Assembly: GCF_037893015.1 (NCBI RefSeq)
Contig: NC_133666.1
Span: 656,544,869-656,608,868, forward strand
From: Macrotis lagotis
Taxonomy: Eukaryota > Chordata > Mammalia > Peramelemorphia > Peramelidae
Direction of reading: 5' to 3'
DNA: 64,000 nucleotides
Shown: positions 20,880-31,768 of the stretch, piece after piece
How positions within the stretch are numbered: position 1 is the first letter of the stretch
Layout: every line of letters starts with the position of its first letter
The notes under the pieces: generated by a model
Database searches by the model: none
The model's input: the letters and a program-made list of their open reading frames with translations, nothing else
What the model was told of the DNA's origin: nothing
Program-made: the position numbers and the translations under genes

Positions 20880-21290
20880 TTTACATTTTGATAGCCTTCT
20901 TAATCCTTCAACATTATAGACTAATTAATAGACTAATTAGTTAAAATGAGAAATTGTCAGTTGGTTTGGTGGTTCTTTTTCCTGCCCATCCCTCATAGGC
21001 CTTCCTCATGAAAAGTGTCTTTTCCCCATGGATTGTTATCCTGAGATCTCTCCCTACAGTGCCCTGACCCAGGGTCATCTTGCATAGGGCTTTTGAATAG
21101 CTAAGCTAATGGCTTCACAATTGAATTTGTATTAGTAAATTGATGCATTATTTTCATCTCATAAATGACAATGTTTATTTGAGGTCTTATTTCATATTGC
21201 TTTCCCATGCATTCATAATTTCCATTTACAGCTCTGTCTGGAGACACAATCTTTTACACATCTTTTAAAAATCCAAAGCAAAGGAATAGA
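20880..21290. promoter_or_regulatory. AT-rich repeat-free block, candidate enhancer
   Basis: About 400 bp without a recognised repeat. Includes a duplicated AGACTAATTA core at 20918-20940 (two TAATTA homeodomain-type sites), TTAGTAAATTGATGCATTA and CCATGCATTCATAATTTCC. No ORF. Such clusters are typical of developmental conserved elements; function is inferred. Confidence 0.35.
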
Positions 21291-21704
21291 CTCTACCTCA
21301 CCCCCTCCCCTTTTTCTCCTCTCCCAGGAAGGCAGTCATGGACCACAAGCAATGCTGGTGTCTTGGGGCTCCATCCTCAGGGCGTCCATCTGCCCAGGGG
21401 CTTCTCAAGGCCTATTTTGGTTATGAAAACTGCTTCTTTACAATTGTAACAGATGAGAGGCATTTCCAGACCTGGGGAAAGACACACTGGGCTGATGGGA
21501 CTTAAATGGCCCCATGGCTGTGCTTCTGAATAGCTCAATGGTGAAAAGCCAAGACCTTCAGAATCATTCACTTCCTGTGCAGTTTACACATAGATATGTG
21601 TTTGAAAAGTTAGTAGATGGGTTTACATTATCAATGAGTATATGCATGTATGTTATATATATATGTATAATTATATGTGGGTTTATGTATGTATAGCATG
21701 ATGA
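21291..21704. other. Unassigned sequence
   Basis: No gene recognised; a short TA-rich run lies near 21655-21670. Confidence 0.35.
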
Positions 21705-21840
21705 CTGGGAAAGAAGGTTGAATTTGGAATTGGAGAATTAGACTTTGAATCTCAACTCTGCCACTGACTATCTGGGTTACTTTGCACAAGTCACATCTCT
21801 TTGGCCTCATCTATACAAACAATAATCTGTTATCTTCCTT
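21705..21840 (+). mobile_element. MIR
   Basis: GAATCTCAACTCTGCCACTG, TTTGCACAAGTCACATCTC and GGCCTCATCTAT. Confidence 0.6.
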
Positions 21841-21856
21841 CTGTATCTAAATCCTC

Positions 21857-21862
<6 letters not shown>

Positions 21863-21889
<27 letters not shown>

Positions 21890-22190
21890 TTTGTTCTTCA
21901 TTCTTGAAGACCACAACATCAGGGCATTGATGCTATGAAAGCACGTGGATTGGCTTTGAGTGAGGGGGTGCTGAGCTAAGTCCCCAGCCTCACTTTCTCC
22001 TCCAGAGCCATCTGGATCCAGGGACCAGATATGAATCAGGATGACTGGAGATGACCCTGGTTGTGAGGCAATCAGGGATAAGTGACTTGTCCAAGGTCAC
22101 ATAGGGTCATGTGTCTGGGGTTGGATTTAAATTCAGGTCTTCTTGACTCCAGGGCTGGTGATTTATCCACTGTACCATCTAGTTCTCCTG
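21863..22190 (-). mobile_element. Type C SINE with (GAT)n tail
   Basis: Nine GAT units, then TTTGTTCTTCATTCTTGAAG, GAGTGAGGGGGTGCTGAGCT, CTCCTCCAGAGCCATCTGG and the tRNA head at the right end. The best-preserved type C copy in the window. Confidence 0.93.
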
Positions 22191-22199
22191 TCTATGGAC

Positions 22200-23010
22200 C
22201 TATGAAATGAAATTATTTAAGTGTGAATATGTACATGCTTATCATATAATTTGAAATGTGAAAGTGAATTTCTGTATGTATTAGCCTGTACATATATGTG
22301 TAAATGTGTATGAGAGTTACATGTGCATCTGTATGGTCTGTATGTGTATTTCTGTGTGTCTGGACCAAGGTAGAATGTAGGTCATGATAGGATGGTCTAT
22401 ATTTTGAACTGACCGGCTGTAACCCAAGAGTCTGGAGGTGGCTTTACATGCTAGGCTACATACACAGATGCTTCCCGCCCTGAGCTCACATGTCATTTCT
22501 CCACTGAGTTCAGAACATTAACCTCATTTTAAGGAGGTTGGTCGAGACTTGCTTCACTCACTTCCCATTGTGACCAAAGGAATATGTTTTTCCCATACTG
22601 AATGGAGCCATACCTAGGCTGGGGGAGTTGGGGCTTTTCCTCAGGCTCTGGAGGAGCTGGTTATGGGCACCCCTCCAAGCCCCCTCACTTTGCTGGGGGA
22701 GGTTGTGAAGGAGATATAGGCTGGATAATGCTCCAGATTCCTTTCTTCCACCAGAATCTGGAGAAGACAGAGCCAGGAATCTCTTTTCTGCAAAGGAATA
22801 GAGAGTCATAGAAGAGTGTGGGTGTGCCCCAAGCAGAATCCTTTTTAAAGGACAACCACAAAAATGTCATGTGAACCTTCTGGGTAATTTATTACTCACA
22901 AGATTTTGCAATTATTTATTGTTCAAGGCATGTTAAGACTTGTTAAGGGGTCCCCAGAACTTGTCTTTTGGGGTTGTCATATTTTCCAGGCCCTAGTCAT
23001 GAATCACCAA
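22200..23010. other. GT-rich degenerate run, then unassigned DNA
   Basis: 22230-22370 is degenerate TGTGTAT-type sequence. 22390-22870 has no recognised repeat; complementary ORFs (22558-22811) lack a protein signature. Confidence 0.35.
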
Positions 23011-23014
23011 AGGG

Positions 23015-23325
23015 TTAGTGAAGTGGTGCAAGTGGATAGAGTCAGGAGGATCTGAGTTCAAATCCAGTCTCAACCATTTGATACTTACTAGCCATGTGAC
23101 CCTGGAGAAGTCATTTAATCCTGATTACCTCCCATCCAGGGCCATCTCCAGTCATTATGATCCATATCTGACCACTGAACCAGATGGTTCTGGAGGAGAA
23201 AGTGAGGCTGGTAATTTAGCACAGTACCCCTCATTCAAATCCAATTCATGTACATGTCATGGCCTCACCTCCCTGATGTCATGGTCTTCTTCTAGAATGA
23301 AGGACAAATAACATCAATAGTGAAC
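23015..23325 (+). mobile_element. Type C marsupial SINE
   Basis: GTGGTGCAAGTGGATAGAGT, CCATCTCCAGTCATTATGAT, GGAGGAGAAAGTGAGGCTGG and TGGTCTTCTTCTAGAATGAA. About 10 bp of the head is deleted. Confidence 0.9.
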
Positions 23326-23469
23326 TACTAAATGGAAACCACTGGGGTACAGTGAGGTTCAGTCTTTCTTTACTCAGAGGGATCTGCACAGTAGCACCCT
23401 GACCATAATGGAAAATGGTGGGAAGGTGCATCCAACATGTGTGTGCTCCAATATAACTCATATGGATCT

Positions 23470-23592
23470 TTGCTTAGCATGATTATACCTGTATAGCCTA
23501 TGTTGGATTGTTTTCTGTTGGGGGGAGGAGGGGAGGGAGGGAGAAAAATGTAATTATTATTGAAAGCTACCATTGCATGTAGTTGGAAAAAT
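23470..23592 (+). mobile_element. L1 3' terminus
   Basis: TTGCTTAGCATGATTATACC, GGATTGTTTTCTGTTGGGGG, a GGGAGGGAGGGAG run and TAGTTGGAAAAATAAA at the end. Confidence 0.75.
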
Positions 23593-23654
23593 AAACCAGC
23601 AGGGAAGTGACACTGTACTCAATAGTGGCAGAAGGAAAGAGGGAAGCGGAGGGC

Positions 23655-23755
23655 TTTGCAGCTCTGCCTCACTTCAGTCCAACTCAGGCAAGTCAAGACA
23701 TCACTTCTGTGATGTCATCGATCGTCTTGGAGAAGGACAAGCAACAACATCGCCA
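23655..23755 (+). mobile_element. Type C SINE 3' fragment
   Basis: CTGCCTCACTTCAGTCCAAC, CTGTGATGTCATCGATCGTC and GGAGAAGGACAAGCAACAAC correspond to the last 100 bp of type C. Confidence 0.65.
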
Positions 23756-24205
23756 CACGCTATGGGAAGTGTCTCCAACGTCCTTGCCATTCACGCACCC
23801 TCCTCCTGTTGCTCTTGGAAAGGCCCAGTCAACAGCAACCACCATGCCTCTCACCAAACCACATAAATGGTTTGTGAGACTAGGAGTCTGCCCAGTGTGG
23901 GTTGATCTGGCAGGTAAGCTTGGGTTTGGGCTCCCAACCAACTCTAGCTTTTTAATGGAAGATCCTGCCCCTGAGTAACACTCTGCCTGGGGCCAGACCT
24001 CATCTACCATCAACATTCTCCTTGGTATTCTTTCCTGTCTAGTTTTCTTGACAGGATCAGTTAGTCAAGAAACACTTAGTAAAAGTTTACTACGTCCAAG
24101 TTAACTAGGCCCTTTTTACTCTCTGTGGATTCAAAAAGAGACAAAAGACAGTCCCTGCCCATTCCCATTACAATTTTTTTTTCTCATGAGATGGTTTTAT
24201 TTATT
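23756..24205. other. Unassigned sequence with ancient-repeat end
   Basis: A donor-like GGCAGGTAAGC occurs at 23911-23921 but no paired acceptor with a recognisable peptide was found. 24110-24170 is the dispersed old repeat. Confidence 0.35.
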
Positions 24206-24208
24206 TAT

Positions 24209-24354
24209 TTTTTGGTTTTTGCAAGGCAATGGGGTAAAGTGACTTGCCCAAGGTCATACAGCTAGATAATTGTTAAATGTCTGCGATGGGATTTGAACTT
24301 GGGTCCTCCTGACTCCTGGGCGGGTGCTCTATCCACTGTGCACCTAGCTGCCCC
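24209..24354 (-). mobile_element. Type A marsupial SINE
   Basis: GCAAGGCAATGGGGTAAAGT ... CCTCCTGACTCCTGGGCGG ... GCACCTAGCTGCCCC. It interrupts the old repeat: CATTACAATT before and CTCATTACCATCTAATGGGG after. Confidence 0.92.
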
Positions 24355-24800
24355 CTCTCATTACCATCTAATGGGGATGATGTTAATAAGCAAACAGCTA
24401 TGTACCAGTAAGTTATAGAAGGGATAACTAGGGATTCATTAAAGGAGGGAAAGCACCTGGTGAGAAGAGGCATTAGGCAAGGCTTCCTCTAGAAGGCTGC
24501 TTTTAGCTGGGCCTTAAAGGAAGTCATAGAAACAGAGGGATTTGTTTAGAAACAGTCAGGAGGCTGGTGTTACTGAATCAGAGAGTAAGGGAAGGGGACT
24601 AAGATGTAAGAAGACTGGAAAGGATGGAGGGAAGGGGACTAGGTTTTGAAGGGCTTTGAATGCCAAACAAACGATTTTATATTTGATCCTGGTGCTAGGG
24701 AGCCACTGGATTTTGCAGAGTAGGGAGGGACATGATTGAACCCGCATTTTAGGAAAATCACTTTAGTGGTTGAATGGAGGATAGGGATGGCATTGGTACC
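24355..24800 (+). repeat. Ancient dispersed repeat
   Basis: CATCTAATGGGGATGATG, GGTTTTGAAGGGCTTTGAAT, GGAGCCACTGGATTTTGCAG and AGGGACATGATTGAACC; the same family as 37440-38140, 57640-57800 and 60130-60640. Confidence 0.55.
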
Positions 24801-25562
24801 ACCAGCTTCATTTCCAAATGCTGGGTGAGTCTCAGTTTCCTTTGGCTGAGTCTGGAAAGTAAAAAGATTGGCTGACAAGTCTGGCATAGATTCAATGATT
24901 CCTACACTTCGGGACCTTGCCGAGTTGACTCTCCTGATCTTTCAGAATGCAGAAGACTCTACTTCACCTAAAAAGAGTTGAACTGATGCCAAGGCAGAGA
25001 AGTGAGACCTATATTCAAGTCACCCTTGGATGAAGGAGGTCAGAGTCCTCTCCTCTCAAAGCATGATCTTTTACCAGACTCCATTAGATAGGAAATCGAG
25101 TGACTGTGATTACTATATTTTCATTTATTTCATTAAATGTTTCCCAATCTCATTGTAATCTGGTTCTGAATGGTGTGGACCTCTTGGGAGGCTAACTTTG
25201 GTTTGACACCTATGATATAGTGGAGCAGTGGAAAGATAAGGCTGGAAAGCTGGGAGGGGGTCTTGAATACCAAGGAAAGTAATGGTAGGGCCTGGTGTGC
25301 TAGGGGGTCATGGATAGTCAGACACATCAAGGTGCTAGAAGAATTGGTGCTTGGAAGATCATCCACCATGGATGGTCACTACTGTTTGTTACTGCGATGT
25401 CCTGTCCCTTGTTTAAGCCGGAGGAGAGACTCCCCCTTCCCTCAGCCCTCCTTCTTCCAGGCTCAGATGGCAGCCAGTAACTGAGCCCTGCAGGCAAAGA
25501 GAAGCCAGACATTCTACAGGTGTCCAGCTACTTCAAAATCCCAGGCTCCACTCCTGATCTGA
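24801..25562. other. Unassigned sequence
   Basis: No gene or repeat recognised apart from short motifs. Complementary ORFs at 25133-25512 carry no signature. Confidence 0.35.
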
Positions 25563-25710
25563 GATGGCAGCTAGGTAGCACAGTGGATAGAGCACCAACT
25601 CTGGAGTCAGGAGGACCTGAGTTTAAATCCAGTCTCAGGTGCTTAATAATGATCTAATTGTGTGACCTTGGCCAAGTCACTTAACCCCATTGTCTTGCAA
25701 AAAAAAAACC
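25563..25710 (+). mobile_element. Type A marsupial SINE
   Basis: GATGGCAGCTAGGTAGCACA, CTGGAGTCAGGAGGACCTGA and CATTGTCTTGCAAAAAAAA. Confidence 0.93.
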
Positions 25711-25724
25711 CAAAAAAGAAAAGA

Positions 25725-26038
25725 TAATGTTGTTGAGTGTGTGTGCATGTTCAAGTGTATATGCAGGTGTATGTACATAATTTATATGAGTATTACTGTG
25801 TATAAGTGTGTGTTGAGTGTGTGTGACTGTGTGTGTAAATGGGAGTATGTGCAAGAGTGTATGAATGAGTGTTACTGTATGTGAATATGAAAGTGTGTAT
25901 TGACTGTGCAAATATGGGTGTGTGAGAGTCAGTGTGCATGTGAATGTATGTGTGTGAAAGTGTGCACTGGAGTGTGCAAAAGTCTTTATGCCCAAGTGTA
26001 TGTGTGTGCATGCTTGAGTGTGTATATCTAAGTGTAAA

Positions 26039-26085
<47 letters not shown>
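25725..26085. repeat. GT-rich degenerate array ending in pure (GT)n
   Basis: 360 bp of TGTGTGT/ATGAGTGT variants, with a pure run of about 40 bp at 26042-26082. The 171- and 135-codon His/Thr-rich minus-strand ORFs are translations of this array. Confidence 0.95.
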
Positions 26086-26086
<1 letters not shown>

Positions 26087-26194
26087 AATGAGTAGTGGGT
26101 AACCTTGCTGGCCTCCCTCTCCCTGGCTGTAATCCGCTGCCCAGGTTCTCTCCTCCTCTGAAGCCTTCCTCCATCTCTGCACAAACACCCATCC

Positions 26195-26440
26195 ACACAT
26201 AATAACTAGCTAACATAAAAGTTTCAAACCACTTTCCACATATTATTTCACTTGATCCTCCCACCAAATGAGGAGACAGGTGCCATTATTATCATTCACA
26301 ATGCCCAGAGAAAGAAACTGAGGCAGAGAATGATGAAATGACCTTTCTCCACCCTCCTCCACACACTATGGAGTGGCGGAGGTGGGATTTGAACTCAGCT
26401 CTTCCTGACTCCAAGATCTGAGTTCTTCCTTCCAACCTAT
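26195..26440 (-). mobile_element. MIR
   Basis: ATAATAACTAGCTAACATA, TATTATTTCACTTGATCC, GAGAAAGAAACTGAGGCAG and GGTGGGATTTGAACTCAGC. Confidence 0.75.
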
Positions 26441-26811
26441 TTAGGTGCATCCCTGTCCTGAGCATCATCATTCTTTCCTCCCCTACTCTGGACCCAGCCC
26501 CTACAGGGGTACCTCCTGGCCAAGCTGCCCGGCCCTGAAGAGGCCTGAAGAAGCAAGGTGTAGGGAATGCCTTTCAGGTCTTCCAGTGACTCAGGATCTG
26601 TGTCTCTCATTTTAAGGGATCCTACTCTGCTTTGTCTGAGTCACCCTGGGGAGGAAGGAGAAAGAAATAAAAGTCTGGGATGTGAATAGGCAGAACTCTG
26701 ACAGCACTCCCTGAGGCTGTTGGAAATGTAAACATGTGTAAAGTGCTTGCAAACTTTAAAGCCTGAAATAAATGCTAGCTTTTATGTATTATTGTAGTCG
26801 GTATTATAGTG
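26441..26811. other. Unassigned; MIR 3' end at 26720-26790
   Basis: GTAAAGTGCTTGCAAACTTT ... AAATGCTAGCTTTTATGT is a MIR end. The remainder is unassigned. Confidence 0.4.
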
Positions 26812-27130
26812 TGTACCGCCAAGTCCAAAGTCAGGAAGATCTGAGTTCAAATGAGTTTTTGTTTACTAGCCATGTGACCTTGGGCAAGTCACTTTACCTT
26901 ACTTGCCTCAGTTTCCCCAAATGTAAAATGAACTGGAGAAGGAAATGACAAACTATTCTAATATCTCTGCCAAGAAAACTGTGTGACCTTGGGCAAGTTA
27001 CTTCACTCTGTTGCCTTGGTTACCTCATCTGTAAAATGAGCTGGAGAAGGAAAAAGCAAACCTTTCCAGTATCTTTGGAAAGAAAACCTCAAATGGGGTC
27101 CTGAAGAGTCTGACACAACTGAAAAAAGAT
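26812..27130 (+). mobile_element. Type B CORE-SINE with internal tandem duplication
   Basis: After one GTGACCTTGGGCAAGTCAC ... GAACTGGAGAAGGAAATGAC ... CTCTGCCAAGAAAACT unit, the element restarts at GTGTGACCTTGGGCAAGTTA and repeats the whole central-to-3' half before ending in GAGTCTGACACAACTGAA. Confidence 0.85.
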
Positions 27131-27199
27131 GGAACAAATTATGCATTATCACGTGGTGCTGATAGGAGACACCTACCCCATGTCACTAAGTCCTATTCA

Positions 27200-27605
27200 A
27201 TTGTAGATGTAAAAATGTTTGCATGGTGAAGTGGATAGAATACAGTCCTCAGACTTAAGAAGTTATGGGTTCAAGTCCCGACCCTGTCCCTCTGGGCACT
27301 CTCTCCAGGCAATTCTCCTGGACGCAGTCGCAGAGCAACATTTATTAACACTTACACTGTGACAGGTAACCATCCTGAGTTCTGAAGATACAAAGGCAAA
27401 AGCCAAGCCCTGTTTTTCCAGGAACTTATGGTCTAATGAGGAAGACATGTGCCAACAATGATCTCCAAACAAGCTATATATAGGAAAATTGAAAATAAAT
27501 AATGGGGATCAGGCAGGCACTAAAACTAAGAGGGATTGGGGAAGATTTCCTGCAGAAGATTGGATTTTAGTTAGGACTTGGAGGAAGCCAGGACTAATCC
27601 AATTT
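27200..27605 (+). repeat. MIR head and ancient dispersed repeat
   Basis: 27225-27300 is a SINE/MIR head (AGTGGATAGAATACAGTCC). 27335-27605 has ACATTTATTAACACTTACAC, GGAACTTATGGTCTAATGAG and GAAGATTTCCTGCAGAAG of the old family. Confidence 0.5.
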
Positions 27606-27906
27606 TTTATAAAAAAAGGGTTAAACTATTATCAATGAAGACTTGCTTATGAGAAGTGGCATAAGGACTACTGCAATGGAGTGATTATCTTTTTCATGGG
27701 GATATTCCCTCCAGTCCATCTTTATGTGTGCAAGCCACAAAGAGGTTACAATTCAAAATGCTGAGACCTTCTTTGAATTCCCTTAACACTGTGTGACTAG
27801 GAATAAGAGTCTGTCAAAAATTTCTTGCTCTTGATTCTTCATACTTTAAAGTTCTCTTTTGAAATCCCTTATATGGTCTCATATCTACTCAAATTTTCAA
27901 AGCAGT

Positions 27907-27942
<36 letters not shown>

Positions 27943-28009
27943 TGTGTGTGTATGTCTGTCTACACTCACAGGCATGTCTATTTTTGTGTGGGTAGTATCT
28001 AAGGACTGA
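27606..28009. other. Unassigned with (GT)n
   Basis: (TG)n with one interruption at 27910-27952; no gene recognised. Confidence 0.45.
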
Positions 28010-28420
28010 CAACAAAGTAGGTCTCCATTGACTGGAAAAACAGCTAATCCAATTGTGTTACTTGAATGTGATGAAATGCATTATAAAAATGAGGGGTGAA
28101 TGAAGAGAAGCCTGGGAAGATTTATATGAACTGATGCAGAGGGGAAGCAAGTAAATTCAGGGAAACTATGCATAATAACAACAGTAGTGTAAATGGAAAG
28201 AACAAAAACCAGAAACTAAATATTATGTAGCTATGGTAACCAAGCTTGAACCTAGAGAGGAGATGATAAAGTATTCCTCCTCTTTTCTGTAGAGGTGGGG
28301 GACTCTGGATGTGGAATATTGCTTATACCATCAGATTTGCTCGATGTTTTGATTAGTTCTGTTGAACCAGTTTTTTTCCCTTCTTTTTCTTCTGTTTTTC
28401 AGTGTTAGAAAGCTTGCTTT
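28010..28420 (+). mobile_element. L1 3' end
   Basis: GCCTGGGAAGATTTATATGA, ACTGATGCAGAGGGGAAGC, GGATGTGGAATATTGCTTAT and TTGATTAGTTCTGTTGAACC are the end of ORF2 and the 3' UTR of a marsupial L1. Confidence 0.75.
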
Positions 28421-28429
28421 TTAGCCATG

Positions 28430-28645
28430 AAGTTGTTCATTGTTTTCAGTTGTTTCCAATTCTTTGTGACTCCATATGAATTTTTTTTGTCAAAGATATT
28501 GGAGTGGTTTGCAAATTCCTTCTCCAGTTCATTTTACAGAGGAGGAAACTGAGGCAAACAAGTGACTTGCTCAGGGTTACACAGCTACCAAGTGTCTAAG
28601 ACTGGATCTAAACTCATGAAAATTAATCTTCCCGACTCCAGGTGT
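28430..28645 (-). mobile_element. Type B (Mar-1-like) CORE-SINE
   Basis: TTGTTTTCAGTTGTTTCCAA, GGAGTGGTTTGCAAATTCCT, GAGGAAACTGAGGC and the 5' end near 28640. Confidence 0.88.
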
Positions 28646-28856
28646 GACAGAGACCCGGGTTCAGTTCCTGATGATGACAATGGTCACTTTAGTTATGTGG
28701 TCCCTGGGTGAATCACTTGAGCTTTCAGTGTTCTACAAAAGTCACTAACACTACAGTTAATAGAGGAATGTTGGCTTGCATAGATAGGGAGAGTTTCCTT
28801 GTCCTGGAGTTTCCCCAAATTAGCCATTCTCAACCATTATGCTCTTAAAACATTAT
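28646..28856. other. MIR-like and unassigned DNA
   Basis: A SINE-head/MIR-like stretch at 28645-28740, then the left half of an AT-rich repeat split by the next SINE. Confidence 0.35.
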
Positions 28857-29017
28857 TATTATTATTATTATTTTTAGTTTTTTTGCAAGGCAATGGGGTT
28901 AAGTGGCCCAAGGGCCACACAGCTAGGTAATTATTAAGTGTCTGAGGCCAGATTTGAACTCAGGTCCTCCTGACTCCAGGGTCGGTGCTCTATCCACTGT
29001 GCCACCTAGCCGCCCCA
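28857..29017 (-). mobile_element. Type A SINE with target-site duplication
   Basis: (ATT)n tail, GGCAATGGGGTTAAGTGG, CTCCTGACTCCAGGGTCGG and GTGCCACCTAGCCGCCCC. ATGCTCTTAAAA flanks it on both sides (28841-28852 and 29019-29030). Confidence 0.93.
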
Positions 29018-29604
29018 TGCTCTTAAAAAATTATTGACGAGTCCCCTACCCAAATTTTGTTCCTGTTGTTAATATATACAATATTTGCTGCATTAGAAAG
29101 TAAAACATGAAAATTTAAAAGTATTTGTTAATTCATCAAAAATAAGCATAAACAGAAAAATAACAGTGAATATGCTAAAGATGATTTTACAGTAAACAGA
29201 TGAACATAAGTAACATATTTTTATGAAAAATTACTATTTCTCAAAGTGTTCAATCACTAAACATTTATTGTGTCTTTAGACACTGTGCTAAATGCTAGGA
29301 CAAAACAAAAATTAGTGAAAAATGTTGAATTGTTTGACACATTTTGCAAATCTCTTTAATGTCTGGCTTACTAGAAAACATCTGGATTCCCCTATCTGCC
29401 TCGGCACTCACTGATGTGTTATGTTGTTTGGAGGGAGTACCCACAATGATGAGATAATAGATTCAATGATTTCTATAACCCTGTGGAGTCTTCCTGCTGT
29501 TGAAGTAGATAACAGTCTACTAGTGAGATCTTAGAAGTGATTAGAATTGGAAGAGAGACCTAGAGGTAGAAATGACCTTTTAGGCCATCTGGTAAATCTG
29601 TTTC
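29018..29604. other. AT-rich DNA, probably an old DNA-transposon remnant, then unassigned
   Basis: Sequence on either side of the preceding SINE is continuous and AT-rich. 29255-29330 includes the AAACATTTATTGTGTCTTT-type dispersed repeat. Confidence 0.35.
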
Positions 29605-29737
29605 TTTTTTTTTGGAGACAATAGAGGTTAAGTGAATTGCTCAGGATCACCTAACTAGTGTCTGAGGTTGGATTTGAACTCCAATCCTCCTGATCCCAAG
29701 GCTGGTGCTCTCTATCCACTGAGTCACCCCAGTGCCC
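29605..29737 (-). mobile_element. Type A-like SINE, truncated
   Basis: GAGACAATAGAGGTTAAGTG, GAACTCCAATCCTCCTGATC and CTATCCACTGAGTCACC. Confidence 0.8.
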
Positions 29738-29739
29738 CA

Positions 29740-29920
29740 AATCCTTCTGTTTCTGTGTGTCCCTGTGTTTGTCATTTTTCAGATGAGGAAACTGAATCTC
29801 TAAGAATTGAAATGAAACTTGAAATAAATCCAAGGTCACTTGGGTAGTTAAATGGTAGAATTTGGATTTGAACTCAGGTCCCCTGACTCCAAATCAAGTG
29901 TTCTTTTCAATTCATCTGTT
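29740..29920 (-). mobile_element. MIR
   Basis: TTTTTCAGATGAGGAAACTG, GGATTTGAACTCAGGTCCCC and TCCAAATCAAGTGTTCTTT. Confidence 0.7.
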
Positions 29921-30740
29921 GCATCTCCTATCTCTTTTCCCCTTGAAAGTCCACCCTTGGTTTAAGATTTTGTCCCCTCCTTTCAAAATATGAGACCTTT
30001 TGTGATGAGGAATTTATGAAGCTCAATGGGAAGCATTTTGTTAGAAAGATTCATTCTCAACTTACCCCTTGCTGGGAATAGACTTTATTATTTTTTTTTT
30101 CTGGAGGGTTAGGGGAACAGAAATAGATGGAGGTGGGGGACGGTGAAGAAATAGGTCATAGAACATTGGATCATAGATTAAGAGGGGGAAGGGGAGATAA
30201 GTACAGAAATAGATGGAAGAAGGAGGGTGGTACAGACTGGGCTCCAGGCCAAGAGCAGGGCAGCCGGGGGCCAAGCATAGGCCCCAAGACCTAGGCTTGG
30301 GGCTAAGGAGCGAAGGCACTAAAGATAAATTTCTCACCCAGCTTGGGCAAATAACCAAGTATCCTCCCTCTGCCCTAAAGTCTGGACTTTGAGTAGGCCT
30401 TGGATCTCTCTCCCATCATTTATTCAAGAAACATCTGTAATCTACAGGATGTAGGGGAGTGTGGGGAAGAGACAGAGAAGTGTAAAACCTAGTTTGGGGG
30501 TTCTGAAGTGCCCAGTTCCTTAGAGAAAAAATAGAGTCCACACCTAGAGGCAATCTGGGAAAAGTGACCAAAAAAATGGGAATTGCTAAGTTCTATGTGG
30601 GGAGAGGGGAGATAGAAGTGGGGAAGAAGTGAGGAGAGAAGGCAGTTTGGAACTAGAGAAGTCATTTCTGTTGGAGGGGTCAGGGAAGGCTTCATGCAGA
30701 ATGTAGCACCCTCAGGAGAGGAACCTTGAAGCACTCCCCT
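29921..30740. other. Purine-rich unassigned DNA
   Basis: No gene recognised. Minus-strand ORFs (30062-30358, 30489-30734) look like consequences of purine-rich composition. 30650-30735 matches the GGGAAGGCTTCATGCAGAA part of the old dispersed repeat. Confidence 0.4.
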
Positions 30741-31265
30741 TTTCCCCTCTCCCTTAGCTTAGCAGTATGGGAAAGCCAAAAGAGATGCTGAGACAGGGGT
30801 GCTGAGCATTATCTCCTCCCCCATTCCTAATAATCCCTACAGGTCATCCATCACCAAACACAGTAGGTCATGGTGGTTCTGGCTGCCCCATCTCAGTTCT
30901 GACTCAGTTCCAAATGACCCTGAAAGAGCGGTGAACTGGGGCCTCTTAAATCACTCAAGGAGTTTTAGAGCTGCTTCTCTTTGGGTCCTGTCCTGCCTTG
31001 TTCCTGAGACAGACCAGATGGAAAGGTTTCTAGGACCTCCCCCCACCCCCCCTACATAAAATGTGAGACCTCTTTCAGATGGGCTTCTTTTGGAATTGAA
31101 CTTAACCCATAAGGTAGTCTCTGATATGAGGACTGAAAATGGGCTTTAATGGCAAGACCATCTAGCCCCAGCTCCTACATCTCTAACCTGGGATCTCTTT
31201 GTCTCTAAGGTCATCTTCCCAAGTGTTCTTCCTCCTCCATCTCCTTTCACCCATATAGGAGGCTC
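30741..31265. other. Unassigned sequence
   Basis: No repeat family or protein signature seen. The 86-codon ORF at 30799 is unsupported. Confidence 0.35.
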
Positions 31266-31267
31266 TG

Positions 31268-31487
31268 CTGGCTCAGTAGGATAGGAATGAGAGACGGTAT
31301 CTTTCAGACACTTAGTAGCTGGCCAAGTAGTCTTGGGCAAGTCACTTCACCTGTCTGCCTCAATTTCTTCATCTGTAAAATGAGCTGGAGAAGGAAATGG
31401 TGACCCACTACAGTATCTTTGCCAAGAAAATCCCAAATGGGGTCATAAAGAGTCAGACATGACTGAAATGACTGAACAATGTTCCAG
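31268..31487 (+). mobile_element. Type B (Mar-1-like) CORE-SINE
   Basis: GTCTTGGGCAAGTCACTTCA, TGAGCTGGAGAAGGAAATGG, GCCAAGAAAATCCCAAATGG and GAGTCAGACATGACTGAAAT. Confidence 0.92.
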
Positions 31488-31768
31488 CCACTGGTATGAG
31501 TACAAATGGAAAAGAAAAAATAATCCTTTCAGTCAAGAAGCTCTCATCTAAAGAGGGAGACAGATATTTTTGTCAAGAAAACCCCCCCCCAAAAGAACAA
31601 AAAAATAAAAGGAAAACCCAGGTAGGTTCACTACTGAAATGACTGAACAACAGCAGCAACAATAACAAAATCTCATTTATAGTCACAAACAGGATGTCCA
31701 GGGATCACTGGGGCTTGAAGCCTCACAGCCCCTCCCTGCCCCTGTGGAATCAGAAGAGCATAGATTAG
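31488..31768. other. Ancient repeat remnant and A/C-rich stretch
   Basis: CAAGAAGCTCTCATCTAAAG (31535) belongs to the old repeat. A poly-C/poly-A stretch lies at 31582-31610, followed by a short second type B tail (CTACTGAAATGACTGAACAA). Confidence 0.45.

Noticed and set aside
25681..26200. 171- and 135-codon His/Thr-rich ORFs
   Set aside because: Produced by the GT-rich array on the opposite strand, not by a gene.
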